Assembly (NCBI GenBank): GCA_035771165.1
Contig: JAWNZC010000469.1
Span: forward strand, 460,001-524,000
Direction: 5' to 3'
Length of the DNA: 64,000 bases
Source: Paragorgia papillata
Lineage: Eukaryota > Cnidaria > Anthozoa > Scleralcyonacea > Coralliidae
The translations under genes and the position numbers were made by a program. Below, in pieces: positions 52,466 through 62,705 of the stretch (position 1 is its first letter; every line of letters begins with the position of its first letter). The notes beneath the pieces are model-generated. The model saw nothing but the letters and a program-made list of their open reading frames with translations, did not search any database and was not told the origin of the DNA.

Positions 52466-53726
52466 CTGTTCTGTGATTTGTAATAAAATCTTATCTTATA
52501 TTATCAGTATAGTTACGTTTAGACTAGAAATTCTTTGAACTATGTTACGTGTTTAATCCTCGTCTATAGTCCACTCTAGTTTGTATTTTTTACATTAAAT
52601 AATTAAAAACTATATTGTCTCGCTTATTATTCTAGCGCTGTCATTGAAATGCTTTTTTAGTTTTAAATGTGCTTAAATTGCAATTACTGCTCCATTTTTA
52701 GTGATTGGCATACACCCGAGTAGCGTTCTGTGCGCGCGACCAAACCTTGAAAAAGTGTTCAATGTTCCTGGGATCCTGAATTTGCCGTAACGAATGTTGC
52801 TCAAAAGTAGTCAAATAGCAGCCTTGTATACCCACCCACCCCAACTAATTGAAATTTGTTAACGTGTATTTCCCCCTATTAAATCTATATTTTTTAAATA
52901 TTTTTTTTATTTAAACTTATTTTAAATTAAACAACATTTTCTCCAAGAGCCGAGCTCATCGAGGGAGATCATGTTCCAAACATTACATAAAAATATGATA
53001 TATGAGAAAGTGCATATTTGCACACAACAATTAAATAAACAATTAAATGAAACAGTAGAATCAAATATTCTTTGCAAGTTAATTGCACTTATATAATTTT
53101 CAACTTATTATATGCTTACCGGTAACCACATTAGTAACAACACAAGTTGAGTTGCATTTTCTGATTTCTGTTCTCCTGACTGTATATTAAGGTTCTTTTC
53201 TACATAAAGATGTTTAATACAACACAAATACGTTCCTCTATCGTCAAAAATAATATTTCAAATGAGGAACATCGTCAAAATTGTTGCTTGGAACCCCTGC
53301 AACAGCGAGGAAACAAAATCATCTTCAAATATATTAACAGGATACAAAGATTGAGGAACACTTCACAATCTTAAATCATCAAAATTCATTCTTAAAGTAC
53401 ATAAAGAATAAAAAATTCTCCTCAATCTTAGACTCTTAAGAAATGTTCCTCAGGATCTAGGATCCCGAGATCCCACTTTTCCACGTCTGCTTACGACGTA
53501 GATAGCGTTCTTTTGCAGCTGAAAATCTTTTTACAATGTTGTTTTTTACGCAACCCACTTTTTTCTAATCTATGCTGCTACAGACTTTCGTCTTTGTAAT
53601 CATAACTTCTCAATTATCCATCACGGTCTTTGAAGTAATATATCCAACACAAGTCAGTGTTCTTCCGATTTCTAAATACAGGCAAGCAGGTTGAAAATAC
53701 GAGGTTTTTTAACCAGTTTGACTGTA
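52466..53726. repeat. Duplicated non-coding block (partner 60462-62335)
   Basis: From TGTGATTTGTAATAAAATC onward the sequence matches 60462-60960 and 61752-62335 with scattered differences. The AT-rich part at about 52880-53130 is largely absent from the partner, and the partner has a retrotransposon inserted at the site equivalent to 53153-53156. No gene was seen in 52270-53726. Confidence 0.85.
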
Positions 53727-54062
53727 CTTATGAGTAATGAGTAATGATTTATTTAACGTCGTGAGCACAGGATGTGGTCGCCCAATCATCCGAGCCAGGG
53801 GCTCATGTTAAAAGTGCACGACATAAGCTAAGACCTAACGTGTTGTTTTTACGGAGGGAGGAAAACCGCAGAACCCTGCGAAAAACCCTCGGAGCACAGG
53901 AGAGACCAACTAAACTCTACTCACATGAAATTCAAGTTCGAGAACGGGGCTATTCCCAGACGGTCACCCATCCAAGTACTAACCCCGTCCAACTGGGCTT
54001 AACTACAGCGGTGAGAGGCAGCGCCCTAACAGCACACGCCACCCGTGCTTCCCGTGCTTATA
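53727..54062 (-). mobile_element. 5S rRNA-like SINE, near full length
   Basis: On the minus strand the element begins near GGGTGGCGTGTGCTGTTAGG. It contains GGGGTTAGTACTTGGATGG and GACCGTCTGGGAATA, like the 3' half of 5S rRNA with its internal promoter, and has a unique body. It ends in a short ATTACTC tandem tail at 53727-53745 (plus coordinates). This is the SINE3 plan. A partial copy is at 45923-46139. The partner block at 62.33 kb lacks it. Confidence 0.72.
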
Positions 54063-54345
54063 TAAAGATCGGAGGACGAACACTGACGAGTGGTTGGATA
54101 TAAAACCTCTCGTGTTATATCACCTTGTTTTACACGTTACTTGATCGCGTTGCTAGGGGATATATTGTTTAAACGCGTGTACTGGTGATGCAAGCCAGGG
54201 CGGACTCCTCCAATGAAATAATATCAGGCTATAATATTTATTCGAATATGGAAATATAAACCGGAAAAACAATCACAGCAGGATATTACATAGTTTACCA
54301 TGAAATAAGGAATCATATTACCATTTACCGTGAATTGACTATTGT

Positions 54346-54360
54346 GAAACCGAAAGAAAG
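54346..54360 (+). promoter_or_regulatory. ISRE/IRF-like element upstream of copy 4
   Basis: GAAACCGAAAGAAAG fits GAAANNGAAA and lies about 100 bp before the ATG. It is equivalent to the site upstream of copy 1. Confidence 0.5.
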
Positions 54361-54458
54361 ATTTCCAAGACCAGAACTGAGTCAAACGATTTCGAGTTTC
54401 TCTTGCTGATTAAGTTTACGAGAAACTACTACACTTTTTCAAGAAAACATTGTCTACA

Positions 54459-55590
54459 ATGGCTACTTCTTCAACCGACGTCGTTCCAGTTGATGACCTA
54501 GAATCCTTACTGACATGTCCAATTTGCTTAGAAACTTTGAACGAACCACGAACGCTGCCTTGCTTTCACTCGTTTTGCCAAATCTGTTTAGAGAAGTTTG
54601 TAAAACGCCATCGTGAGGAAGCAGCTGGTAAAGAGATTGAAGTATTCAACTGTCCGACATGTCGATCAGAATTTAATCTGAAACCAAAAGATGAAGTAGC
54701 AGGAATGGCGAGCAGTCATTTTATCAGAAATATGTTAGACGTCATGGCGATTCAACGACAAGCAAAGGTTTCGCAATGTTCTCATTGCCAAGAGCCAGCC
54801 GTTAGCCGATGTACAACTTGTGAGGTTTTCATGTGCGAAAAATGTTTCGAAGCTCATGAAACTTGGTACAGACAAAGCAAGAAGAAACACGCTGTGCTAT
54901 CAATAAACGAGTTGAGTCAACCTGAGAACGAAGCCAAGATCAGAGCAAAACTTTACTGCAAGAAACATGACAACAAGACCCTTAAATTTTATTGCGAAAC
55001 ATGCAAAGAACTGATATGTAGTCATTGTATGCTCTTGAATCACATCAAACAAAATCATTCATGTCTCTCGGTTGACGAAGTAGCTGAAAAACAACGAGAA
55101 GCATTACGATCAGGCTGTGCCACTCTAGACGAGAAGTTATCTGAGGCCAAGGAAGCACTGGAAGCCATCAGCAAGGTCACACGCTTCCTTGAAGAGAACG
55201 CCAAGAAGGTCAAGGCCAGAATCACTCAACAGAAAGAAGACATCTTGAAAAAAGTCGCGGAGAAGCTAGACGAGAAAGTTCAGCTTATGATTAACGAAGT
55301 AGACAAGATTTATAATGAAATGCACACAGATCTGAGCAAACAACAGGATGGCATAAAGAGTTATGTTGAGAAGGTGAATAGCTCAGTTGGCCTACCAAGG
55401 AGTCTTTTGGAGAAAGGCAGCATTGAAGAAGTACTTTCCTCTCAGAAGATGATTGAAGAAAATATTGAACATGTCAAGAATGAGAGGCCAAAGAATTTGA
55501 AGCCTGTGCATGATGGCAAAATTGAATATGAAAGTGAGAAAATAGATGACTTGGATGTTGATGATATTCTGGAGAAATTGGGAGAAATAG
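54459..55590 (+). CDS. TRIM-TLDc copy 4, exon 1 (RING, two B-boxes, coiled coil), intact
   Basis: This exon gives about 377 residues from ATGGCTACTTC. The RING zinc ligands are in CPICLETL, CFHSFCQIC and CPTCRSEF. B-box 1 is CSHCQEPAVSRCTTCEVFMC, B-box 2 is LYCKKHDNKTLKFYCETC...HIKQNH, and a long coiled coil (KQREALRSG to KSYVEKVNSS) follows. The donor GTAAGA is at 55591. It joins exon 2 in phase 1. It is one residue shorter than copies 1 and 2 in the RING (TLPCFH against TLMPCLH). The complete protein, about 570 residues, would be a RING ubiquitin ligase with a TLDc end domain. Frame and splice sites are all intact, so this is the best candidate for a working gene. Confidence 0.93.
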
Positions 55591-56011
55591 GTAAGATCAT
55601 AGAATGATACGATTACTGTAGAGGGAGGACGCTAATTAGAGGAATGGCTTAGAGGGGGGTGGACTTTTTTTTTTGGGGGGGGGGGGGGTTATGGTAATTA
55701 TAGGGAGGGGACTGATTGGAGAGAGGAGGCTATTTAAAGGAATGGGGCTTATTAGAGGGAGAGGCTTACTTAATTTTCCAAGTCAGTAAGAAAGAAATCC
55801 CAATTGTAACTGATTTTTTATTAATGAAGTTCATTATGTAGACAGTGGTGTGTGTGTGTTGGGGGAGCAAATATATAGAGGATGGAGCTTATTTTTATGT
55901 TTTTCTTGAAAAAAACCCCGCAGAAAGTCAATGATTATGATTATAAGAAATGAGAATTTTAAGATTGTGTAAATTAAATCATGTTTAATTTTCATGTGTG
56001 ACTTTATTTAG

Positions 56012-56257
56012 CTGATCATCCTATGCCTGGTGATTTATTGAATGACTCCATCATTCTGAAAGGGAAAAATGATTATAAAAGTCAAATGAAAGAATGGTTG
56101 GATGATCAGTTTCAATGGCGTCTTTGTTATCGAGCTACCAGAGATGGATGGGGTGCAAAAGATTTTCACAGATGTTGTGACAATAAAGGACCTACAGTGA
56201 CTTTAGTGAAAGTTGGAGATTATATTTGTGGTGGATATGCAGACCAGAGCTGGGCAG
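56012..56257 (+). CDS. TRIM-TLDc copy 4, exon 2 (TLDc N-terminal half)
   Basis: The acceptor TTTATTTAG and donor GTAAAT flank an open exon with DSIILKGKNDYKSQMKEWLD, CYRATRDGWGAKDFHRCCDN and ICGGYADQSWAG. Intron 1 is only about 420 bp here, because the CCTCTAATAA array is reduced to a short degenerate antisense-like G-rich run. Confidence 0.92.
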
Positions 56258-56551
56258 GTAAATGATTTAGAAAATGAAAATGTTTTTAAATAATTTTACA
56301 GACACAGTAAGCCAAACAAAATTGCTTAACATCCAAAATTTTCTCCATGTTTTACCTTGATGAGTTTTGTTCTTAGAGGAATGTTAGCAAGAAATCTGTT
56401 TAAATAACAAAATAAGTCTGCAGCAGGCTTTTAGAACAATTAAGATCAATATATTTAATAAATCTGGGATGTGTTTGTCATTGAGAACACCTGTAAAAAA
56501 ACTCAAATAGAACAGATTGTTATTGAGTAAACATTTTATATTTTATTTAAG

Positions 56552-56865
56552 GTCGAGGATGGCAACAGTCCAACTCCTCGTATTTGTTTTCGCTACAAAA
56601 TAAAGATAACTTGCCGCCATTTAGATCAGTGGTTTATAGATACCATCAAAATGCAATCTACAGCTATCCTGGCTACGGACCAATCTTTGGTGGAGGTCGT
56701 GATTTCTACATCAGTGATAACTCCAATCACAATCAAGGATCATACTCCAATCTTGGCCACACGTACCAACCACCACCAGGATACCAATACAATACTCAAC
56801 AAACCAAATCTCTTCTAGCTGGAAGTTGCAAGTTTACTCCAACGGAAATAGAAGTATTTTACTAA
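56552..56865 (+). CDS. TRIM-TLDc copy 4, exon 3 (TLDc C-terminal half)
   Basis: The acceptor TTTATTTAAG precedes 56552. The exon encodes SSYLFSLQNKD, YSYPGYGPIFGGGRDFYISD, YSNLGHTY and FTPTEIEVFY plus stop. The intron before it is only 294 bp, against about 3 kb in copies 1 and 2. A possible poly(A) signal AATAAA lies near 57528. Confidence 0.92.
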
Positions 56866-57002
56866 TAGGTTCTTCATCTTATGGAATATGGTGGTTCTGA
56901 GGTTAAGGTTGTCATTAGCATTAGAATTGCATTATTGCAATCTGGCTAAGAGTAGGATTAGCAATAAGATTAAGATTATGAGTAGGAATTGGATTAGCAT
57001 TA

Positions 57003-57215
57003 AGGCCTGGCCAAACGCTTTCAACATTTTATGCAACATCGTTCAACATTGTTGAACGCATGTTGAACGAAAATTAGAACATGTTAAAATTTCGTTCAAC
57101 AACGTTCAACATCATTCAACAGGGTGGCCAAACGCTTTCAACATGTTGAATCACGGTTGAATTCAACAATGTTGAACGATGTTGAATGAAATGTTGAAAG
57201 CGTTTGGCCAGGCCT
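57003..57215. mobile_element. 213-bp MITE with TTA target duplication (Harbinger-like)
   Basis: The ends AGGCCTGGCCAAACGCTTTC and its inverted partner are flanked by TTA on both sides (57000-57002 and 57216-57218). The paralogous site behind copy 3 (about 50304-50312, GCATTAGGA) is empty with a single TTA. The interior consists of CAACATTGTTGAACG-type words. The 3-bp TTA duplication suits PIF/Harbinger-type elements. Confidence 0.85.
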
Positions 57216-57218
57216 TTA

Positions 57219-58607
57219 GGATATAATTAGGATGATGATTATGATTTCAAGTAGGATTAACATCAGGATTAGGGTTATGGTTAAAGTTAGGTTTAGGATT
57301 AGGTTTAGCATTAGGTCGAGGGGTAGGATTAGCATCAAGATTAGTATCAGGATTAGTGTTAGGATTAAAGTTATGCCGGGGGTGTACTGATCATTGTATT
57401 CCATAAGAGAAAGTATTACCCACAGTAGCCCAACCTCACGTTAGATTTGTAATTGTTATTGTTGTATTTGTTATATAAACTTGGAAAATGTTGCCGTGTT
57501 TCAACTTATAGTTGCGTAAATCATTAAAATAAAGTTACTTTTGACAGTTCATCTCTCATGTTGTCTACCTTCAGTGAGTTGAAACTTGTAGCGGCAATAG
57601 TTTGGAACGACGTTCAAACCTAGAGTGAGGTTGGTCTATCTGTGATTTACCAAATAACGAGCTGACTATTCTGGCAAGGTTACAATATCAGAATATTTTA
57701 TTAATACGAGAAATATCAGACGAGAGCCCAGTTGAATAAACGTTAATAAGCCAGTTCGTAATCTGGACTGCGCATTAAAATGAGTTTTGCGTCGGGAGAA
57801 AACTTAATATTTCAATACATAACATCAGGCTAACGCTGCAGGATTCATTTGCATTTTCATTTACACTTGCAAATTCGTTATACTGAATATTCGTCATACT
57901 GAATCCCACAGCCTGATGTTAGGAATTGAAGTAAGTTTTATCCCGACGTAAAACGCGTCATTTTGATGCGCAATCGCTGGCTTATTCCAGCCTAAGTTCT
58001 TTACTATTATCAAACATAATCACTTGGAAATTCTACATGTTTGGCGTTGTGAGAGAAACACACGCACATACTTCCTTCGAGTTAAGTTTGGTTTGATAAT
58101 AGCAAAGATATATAACCTTCTCTGATAACTCATTATGCACATGTGACGTCAAGTTGTTTAATTTACATATCAAACAAACTGAAATATCTCAAGAACGAAG
58201 CAAGGAAACGAAAAACTGCAAAAGATGTTACTCTATCATTTTCAGTGTTCTTTCAAATAAGACAAGCTTAATTTTCGTTTCATGTGCACTTTAACATCAG
58301 AAGTTAGAAATTAGGCCAGACGTTAACGGTTGTGCAACTGGGTCCCTGTCTTTTATCAGTAGTATATCATACACGAGAGTGTTTCCTCAGGATATTCAAA
58401 CACCGAGAAATGAGGATTGAGAAACGAGACGATATAGCCAGGTGTTTTTAATAAACTACGAAGTGTTTGGATATCCTGCATGATGCAACACTCTTCCGAG
58501 TATTTGATATAGCATCTCAAACAAATCAGAGGTGAACATTTTTAATTTATGTAATTTCCACTGCATACGTCACGCTGGTAATTTTACACTAAACTCATGC
58601 AGTGTGA
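57219..58607. repeat. Intergenic stretch with a foldback element at 57740-57990
   Basis: After the 3' flank of copy 4, arms around TAATAAGCCAG, GCGCATTAAAATGA and CATAACATCAGGCT are mirrored by AGCCTGATGTTAGG, TCATTTTGATGCGC and CTGGCTTATTCC. The arms are ~95 bp and imperfect. The end of the stretch (58480-58607) matches 50.4-50.5 kb. No gene was seen. Confidence 0.65.
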
Positions 58608-60331
58608 GCACTGATCTCGAAATAAAACTGGATTAAGTATCTATTGTTTACAAAATGAAGCCGGAAGTCAGCCATTACTAAGGGACCAAGTGATGGTCTT
58701 TCTAGCGTATTCTGGCACCGATATAAACATTTTGTTGAATGAGATGCTGAATCTTTGAAAGAAAATATAGTTCAATATTATTTTTTGGTACAGAAGACGT
58801 TTTAAGTAATAGATAAATCCCGAGAACGAGGGATGTATGCTATATAAAGACTTTATATCGCATACATCCCGACGTTCGAGGGATTTATCTGACTTAATTT
58901 ATTATCAAGGAGGTTTTCCAACGAAGTTTTGTCTTTTTTTTCCACCTTGAACAAAGATTTTCCTTGTTTTTTTCTTCATTTCGTATCTAATTAGTATTCA
59001 AGGTCTTTATGCGATATAAAGACCTCGGAAGAACAAAGAAAACCGACTCGATGCAGGGGCGGATTTAGTATACATCAGACCGGTCACGCGACTGACGTAA
59101 AAAATCACCAGAACAATTGCGCAATCACACAATATTTTAATCTCGACAGTCTTCTAGAAAATGTTATGCCATGACTCCAAAGTTTGGCATACTGATTAGG
59201 TTTCAAATTCGCTTTTATCGTAATTTGCGAGTCAGCAAACACCGGGCAGGGATGACCGGTGGTCAGCGTTCGCTTTGAGAGTTTTGACCGGTTTGCGGAG
59301 AGATCTGATTGGTGTTTGGTCAATTTGACCGATCTGCACCATGGCAACCACTTTTTTGACCGATTTGCCTCAAACCTGATTGGCTGCCGCGTTGATTTTG
59401 GGCTTTTTGACCGATCTGCACCATGGCAACCATCGATTGCTGAGTCAGCTGAGATACCGAGTAATTTATTCATTGAAGCCAGGGTTCTCACTGTGTTCGT
59501 GGTTTCTGTCATACGAGTTCTGTAGAAGCGTTTTCGAACGGGTTTTAGCTGCTTTTAACAGCAACGATGAAGAAATACTGTTATACTGTGAATAACCTAC
59601 GATGATTTGTCATCCAGATTACACAGTCATCGATGTATTTCAAGCGAGGAACATTTTAATAGACGCGATTGAAAACGTCTGAATTTTGGCGCCGCGCGGA
59701 GTCATTTATTCCCCTACTGCTGTAAGGTAAGACTGGTATGTTAAGGTCGTCTTAGTTTCATTTCAAATATACAAACAATCTAGTGTCGAATATATGTGTT
59801 TTTGTCTAGTCTCAATATCGTTACAATTTATTAAATTAGAGAAAATTACACACTACAAGGTCTTTGAGACAATGAATATTTAGTTAATTTTGGAAGGCAT
59901 GCATGGGTGTTTGCGCCTTTCTCGTTTGGCTAATATTTTAGTTAGCTCTGTAAAAATATAAATGCTGAACATCCAATTTGGACAAATGTTTTGTAAACAT
60001 AATAAAATGTGCCATTAAAAATATGTTTTAATAGTTTCAAAATTTTGCTCAAATGTGCTGTCAAATCGTGGGAAATGCCGTTTTAGAGACCCTAATTTCA
60101 AAAATTTTCCGGGGGCCACCCGCACCCCCCTAGAACCGTGGCCCACAACTTTGACTGACGTTTTCAAAATCCTAAATCCGCCCCTGCGATAATAAATTAA
60201 GAAGACATAAAGACATTTTTCAGCATGTTTGGTCCCTTAGTAATGACGGATTTCTTTTGTTTAGCTGGCTTCATTTTATGAACCAGTGGACAATAGGTTG
60301 CACTATCCAGTTTTCTTTTGAGATCAGTGAA
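58608..60331. mobile_element. Non-autonomous TIR element, 1.7 kb, with TGTGA target duplication
   Basis: The ends share CACTGATCTC, then AAAACTGGAT, AAAATGAAGCC and CATTACTAAGGGACCAA in inverted orientation. TGTGA flanks both sides (58603-58607 and 60332-60336). The related sequence at 50.50 kb has one TGTGA and no insertion. Inside are a palindrome at about 58812-58893 and a nested element at 59054-60186. No transposase ORF is visible. Confidence 0.75.
59054..60186. mobile_element. hAT-like non-autonomous element nested in the previous one
   Basis: The ends CAGGGGCGGATTTAG and CTAAATCCGCCCCTG are perfect inverted repeats with the CAGGGGCGG form common in hAT elements. An 8-bp target duplication could not be found. 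An internal ~82-bp tandem repeat near 59280-59435 carries GATCTGCACCATGGCAACCA twice, which resembles an RFX X-box half-site. Confidence 0.65.
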
Positions 60332-60461
60332 TGTGACGTATGCAGTGGGTTATTTGCATATCAAAATATCTTATTTTCTCAAGAACGAAGTGAGATATGG
60401 AAAATCTGTATAAGATGTTACTTTCTCATTTTAAGAATTCCTAGACACTTAGTTAAACTTA

Positions 60462-62335
60462 TTCTGTGATTTGTAATAAAATCTTATGTTATATTATCAG
60501 TATAGTTACGTTTAGACTAGAAATTCTTTGAACTATGTTACGTGTTTAATCCCCGTCTCTAGTCCACTCCAGTTTGTATTTTTTACATTAAATAATTAAA
60601 AACTATATTGTCTCGCTTATTATTCTAGCGCTGTCGTTGAAATGCTTTTTTAATTTTAAATGTGCTTAAATTGCAATTACTGCTCCATTTTTAGTGATTG
60701 GCATACACCCGAGTAGCGTTCTGTGCGCGCGACCAAACCTTGAAAAAGTGTTCAATGTTCCTCGGATCCTGAATTTGCCGTAACGAATGTTGCTCAAAAG
60801 TGGTCAAATAGCAGCCTTGTATACCCCCCCCCCCCCCCCCCCCAAGTAATTGAAATTTGTTAACGTGTATGTTTCCCTATTAAATCTATATTGAGATGCT
60901 ATGGCCATTCCTCATAATTACATACCAGTAACCACATTAGTAACAACACAAGTTGAGTTGCATAGATAGATAGATAGATAACTTTATTTCAATGTCAAAG
61001 AATACATAGCGGACTATATGTCTACTAATTGGGGACACTATTTAGATATAAGTATATTAAAATTAAATAAATATCTATATAAAGAAATCTAAAATAACAA
61101 TATATATACATATGTATGGGATTTAACTTATTAAAAAAACAACTTATAATAGATACATGTAAGTGTCAGGTACTGCATAATATACAGTTCTGACAGTTTT
61201 CAGTCATAAGTTTTTCAATATCTTGTTTACGAATTTTTTGTTTAAAAATTTCTAATGATGCACTTCTTTTCATATCAGCATCTAGCTTACTCCATAATTT
61301 AGCACCTAAATATCTAAGGGAATGTTTTCCATAAGACACAGTGTTAAATCGTGGGATTTGAATGCCCGCATTCCTTAAATTAATGGTTATATTCTTGCAC
61401 ATAAACAAGTCATATGTGTTGAGGGCAGAGATTGTGTTTTGCCTTATACATCAAGATTGCTATATCTTGCAATCTCCTGTTTTGTAAGCTGGGCACATCA
61501 GCTTTGTTCAAAAGATTTTCATAAGTGCTTACTTTATCATTAAACACTGCCCTCAAGGCTCTTTCTTGAACTCGTTCAAGTTTTCGTTTGTCGCTTGCAC
61601 AACAAAAGTGCCAAACAATATGACTATAAGTGAGATATGGTAAAATAGCTGCTTTATATAACTGTAATTTAGCTCTAGTTGGTATCATGTTTCTCAATCT
61701 CATCAGGACTCCAACTCGTTGGTTGGCTCTTTTACATACATTGCTGATATGTGCATTTTCTGATTTCCGTTCTCCTGACTGTATATTAATTAAGGTTCTT
61801 TCCTACGTAAAGATGTTTAATACAACACAAATACGTTCCTCTATCGTTAAAAATAATATTTCAAATGAGGAACATCGTCAAAATTGTTTGTTGGAACCCC
61901 TGCAACAGCGAGGAAACAAAATCATCTTCAAATTATATTAACAGGATACAAAGATTGAGGAACACTTCACAATCTTAAATCGTCAAAATTCATTCTTAAA
62001 GTACATAAAGAATAAAAAATTCTCCTCAATCTTAGACTCTTAAGAAATGTTCCTCAGGATCTACGATCCCGAGATCCCACTTTTCCACGTCTGCTTACGA
62101 CGTAGATAGCGTTCTTTTGCAGCTGAAAATCTTTTTACAATGTTGTTTTTTACGCAACCCACTTTTTTCTAATCTATGCTGCTACAGACTTTCGTCTTTG
62201 TAATCATAACTTCTCAATTATCCATCACGGTCTTTGAAGTAATATATCCAACACAAGTCAGTGTTCTTCCGATTTCTAAATACAGCCAAGCAGGTTGAAA
62301 ATACGAGTTTTTTTAACCAGTTTGACTGTACTTAT
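60462..62335. repeat. Duplicated non-coding block (partner 52466-53726) with insertion
   Basis: The block is collinear with 52.47-53.73 kb apart from the retrotransposon at 60963-61751 and lack of the AT-rich part. A poly-C run lies at about 60825-60843. No gene besides the insertion was seen. Confidence 0.85.
60963..61751 (-). mobile_element. 5'-truncated non-LTR retrotransposon with TGCA target duplication
   Basis: Minus-strand frames give a reverse transcriptase C-terminus: LYKAAILPYLTYSHIVWHFC and LERVQERALRAVFND (61410-61703), then FNTVSYGKHSLRYLGAKLW (61166-61408). The 3' tail is (TATC)n on minus (GATA on plus, 60963-60979). TGCA flanks it at 60959-60962 and 61752-61755. The paralogous block has the uninterrupted site at 53153-53156. 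Confidence 0.9.
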
Positions 62336-62429
62336 ATAAAGATCGGAGGACGAACACTGACGAGTGGTTGGATATGAAACCTCTTGTGTTATTACACTAT
62401 CTTGTGTTATTACAATATTACACTATTGC

Positions 62430-62705
62430 CACCTTAACTACTTCACCACCATTACCACCACTACCACCATTACCACCACTACCACAATTACCACCACTAC
62501 AACTATTACCATCACTACCACCATTACCACTATTACCATCATTACCAGCATTATCACCACTACCACCACTACCACAATTACCACCATTACCACTATTACC
62601 AGCATTATCACCACTACCACCACTACCACAATTACCACCATTACCACCACTACCACCATTACCACCACTACCACTATTACCATCACTACCACCACCATTA
62701 CCAAC
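62430..62705. repeat. ACCATTACCACC-type minisatellite before unit 3
   Basis: About 275 bp of ACC/ATT units, the same family as at 24.77 and 34.0-34.9 kb. It sits at the start of the next duplicated unit. Confidence 0.93.

Noticed and set aside
53935..54015. Possible functional 5S rRNA gene on minus
   Set aside because: Only the 3' half resembles 5S rRNA and it continues into a SINE-like body.
59105..59595. Overlapping ORFs on both strands near 59.3 kb
   Set aside because: They cross an 82-bp tandem repeat inside a hAT-like non-autonomous element and lack any domain.
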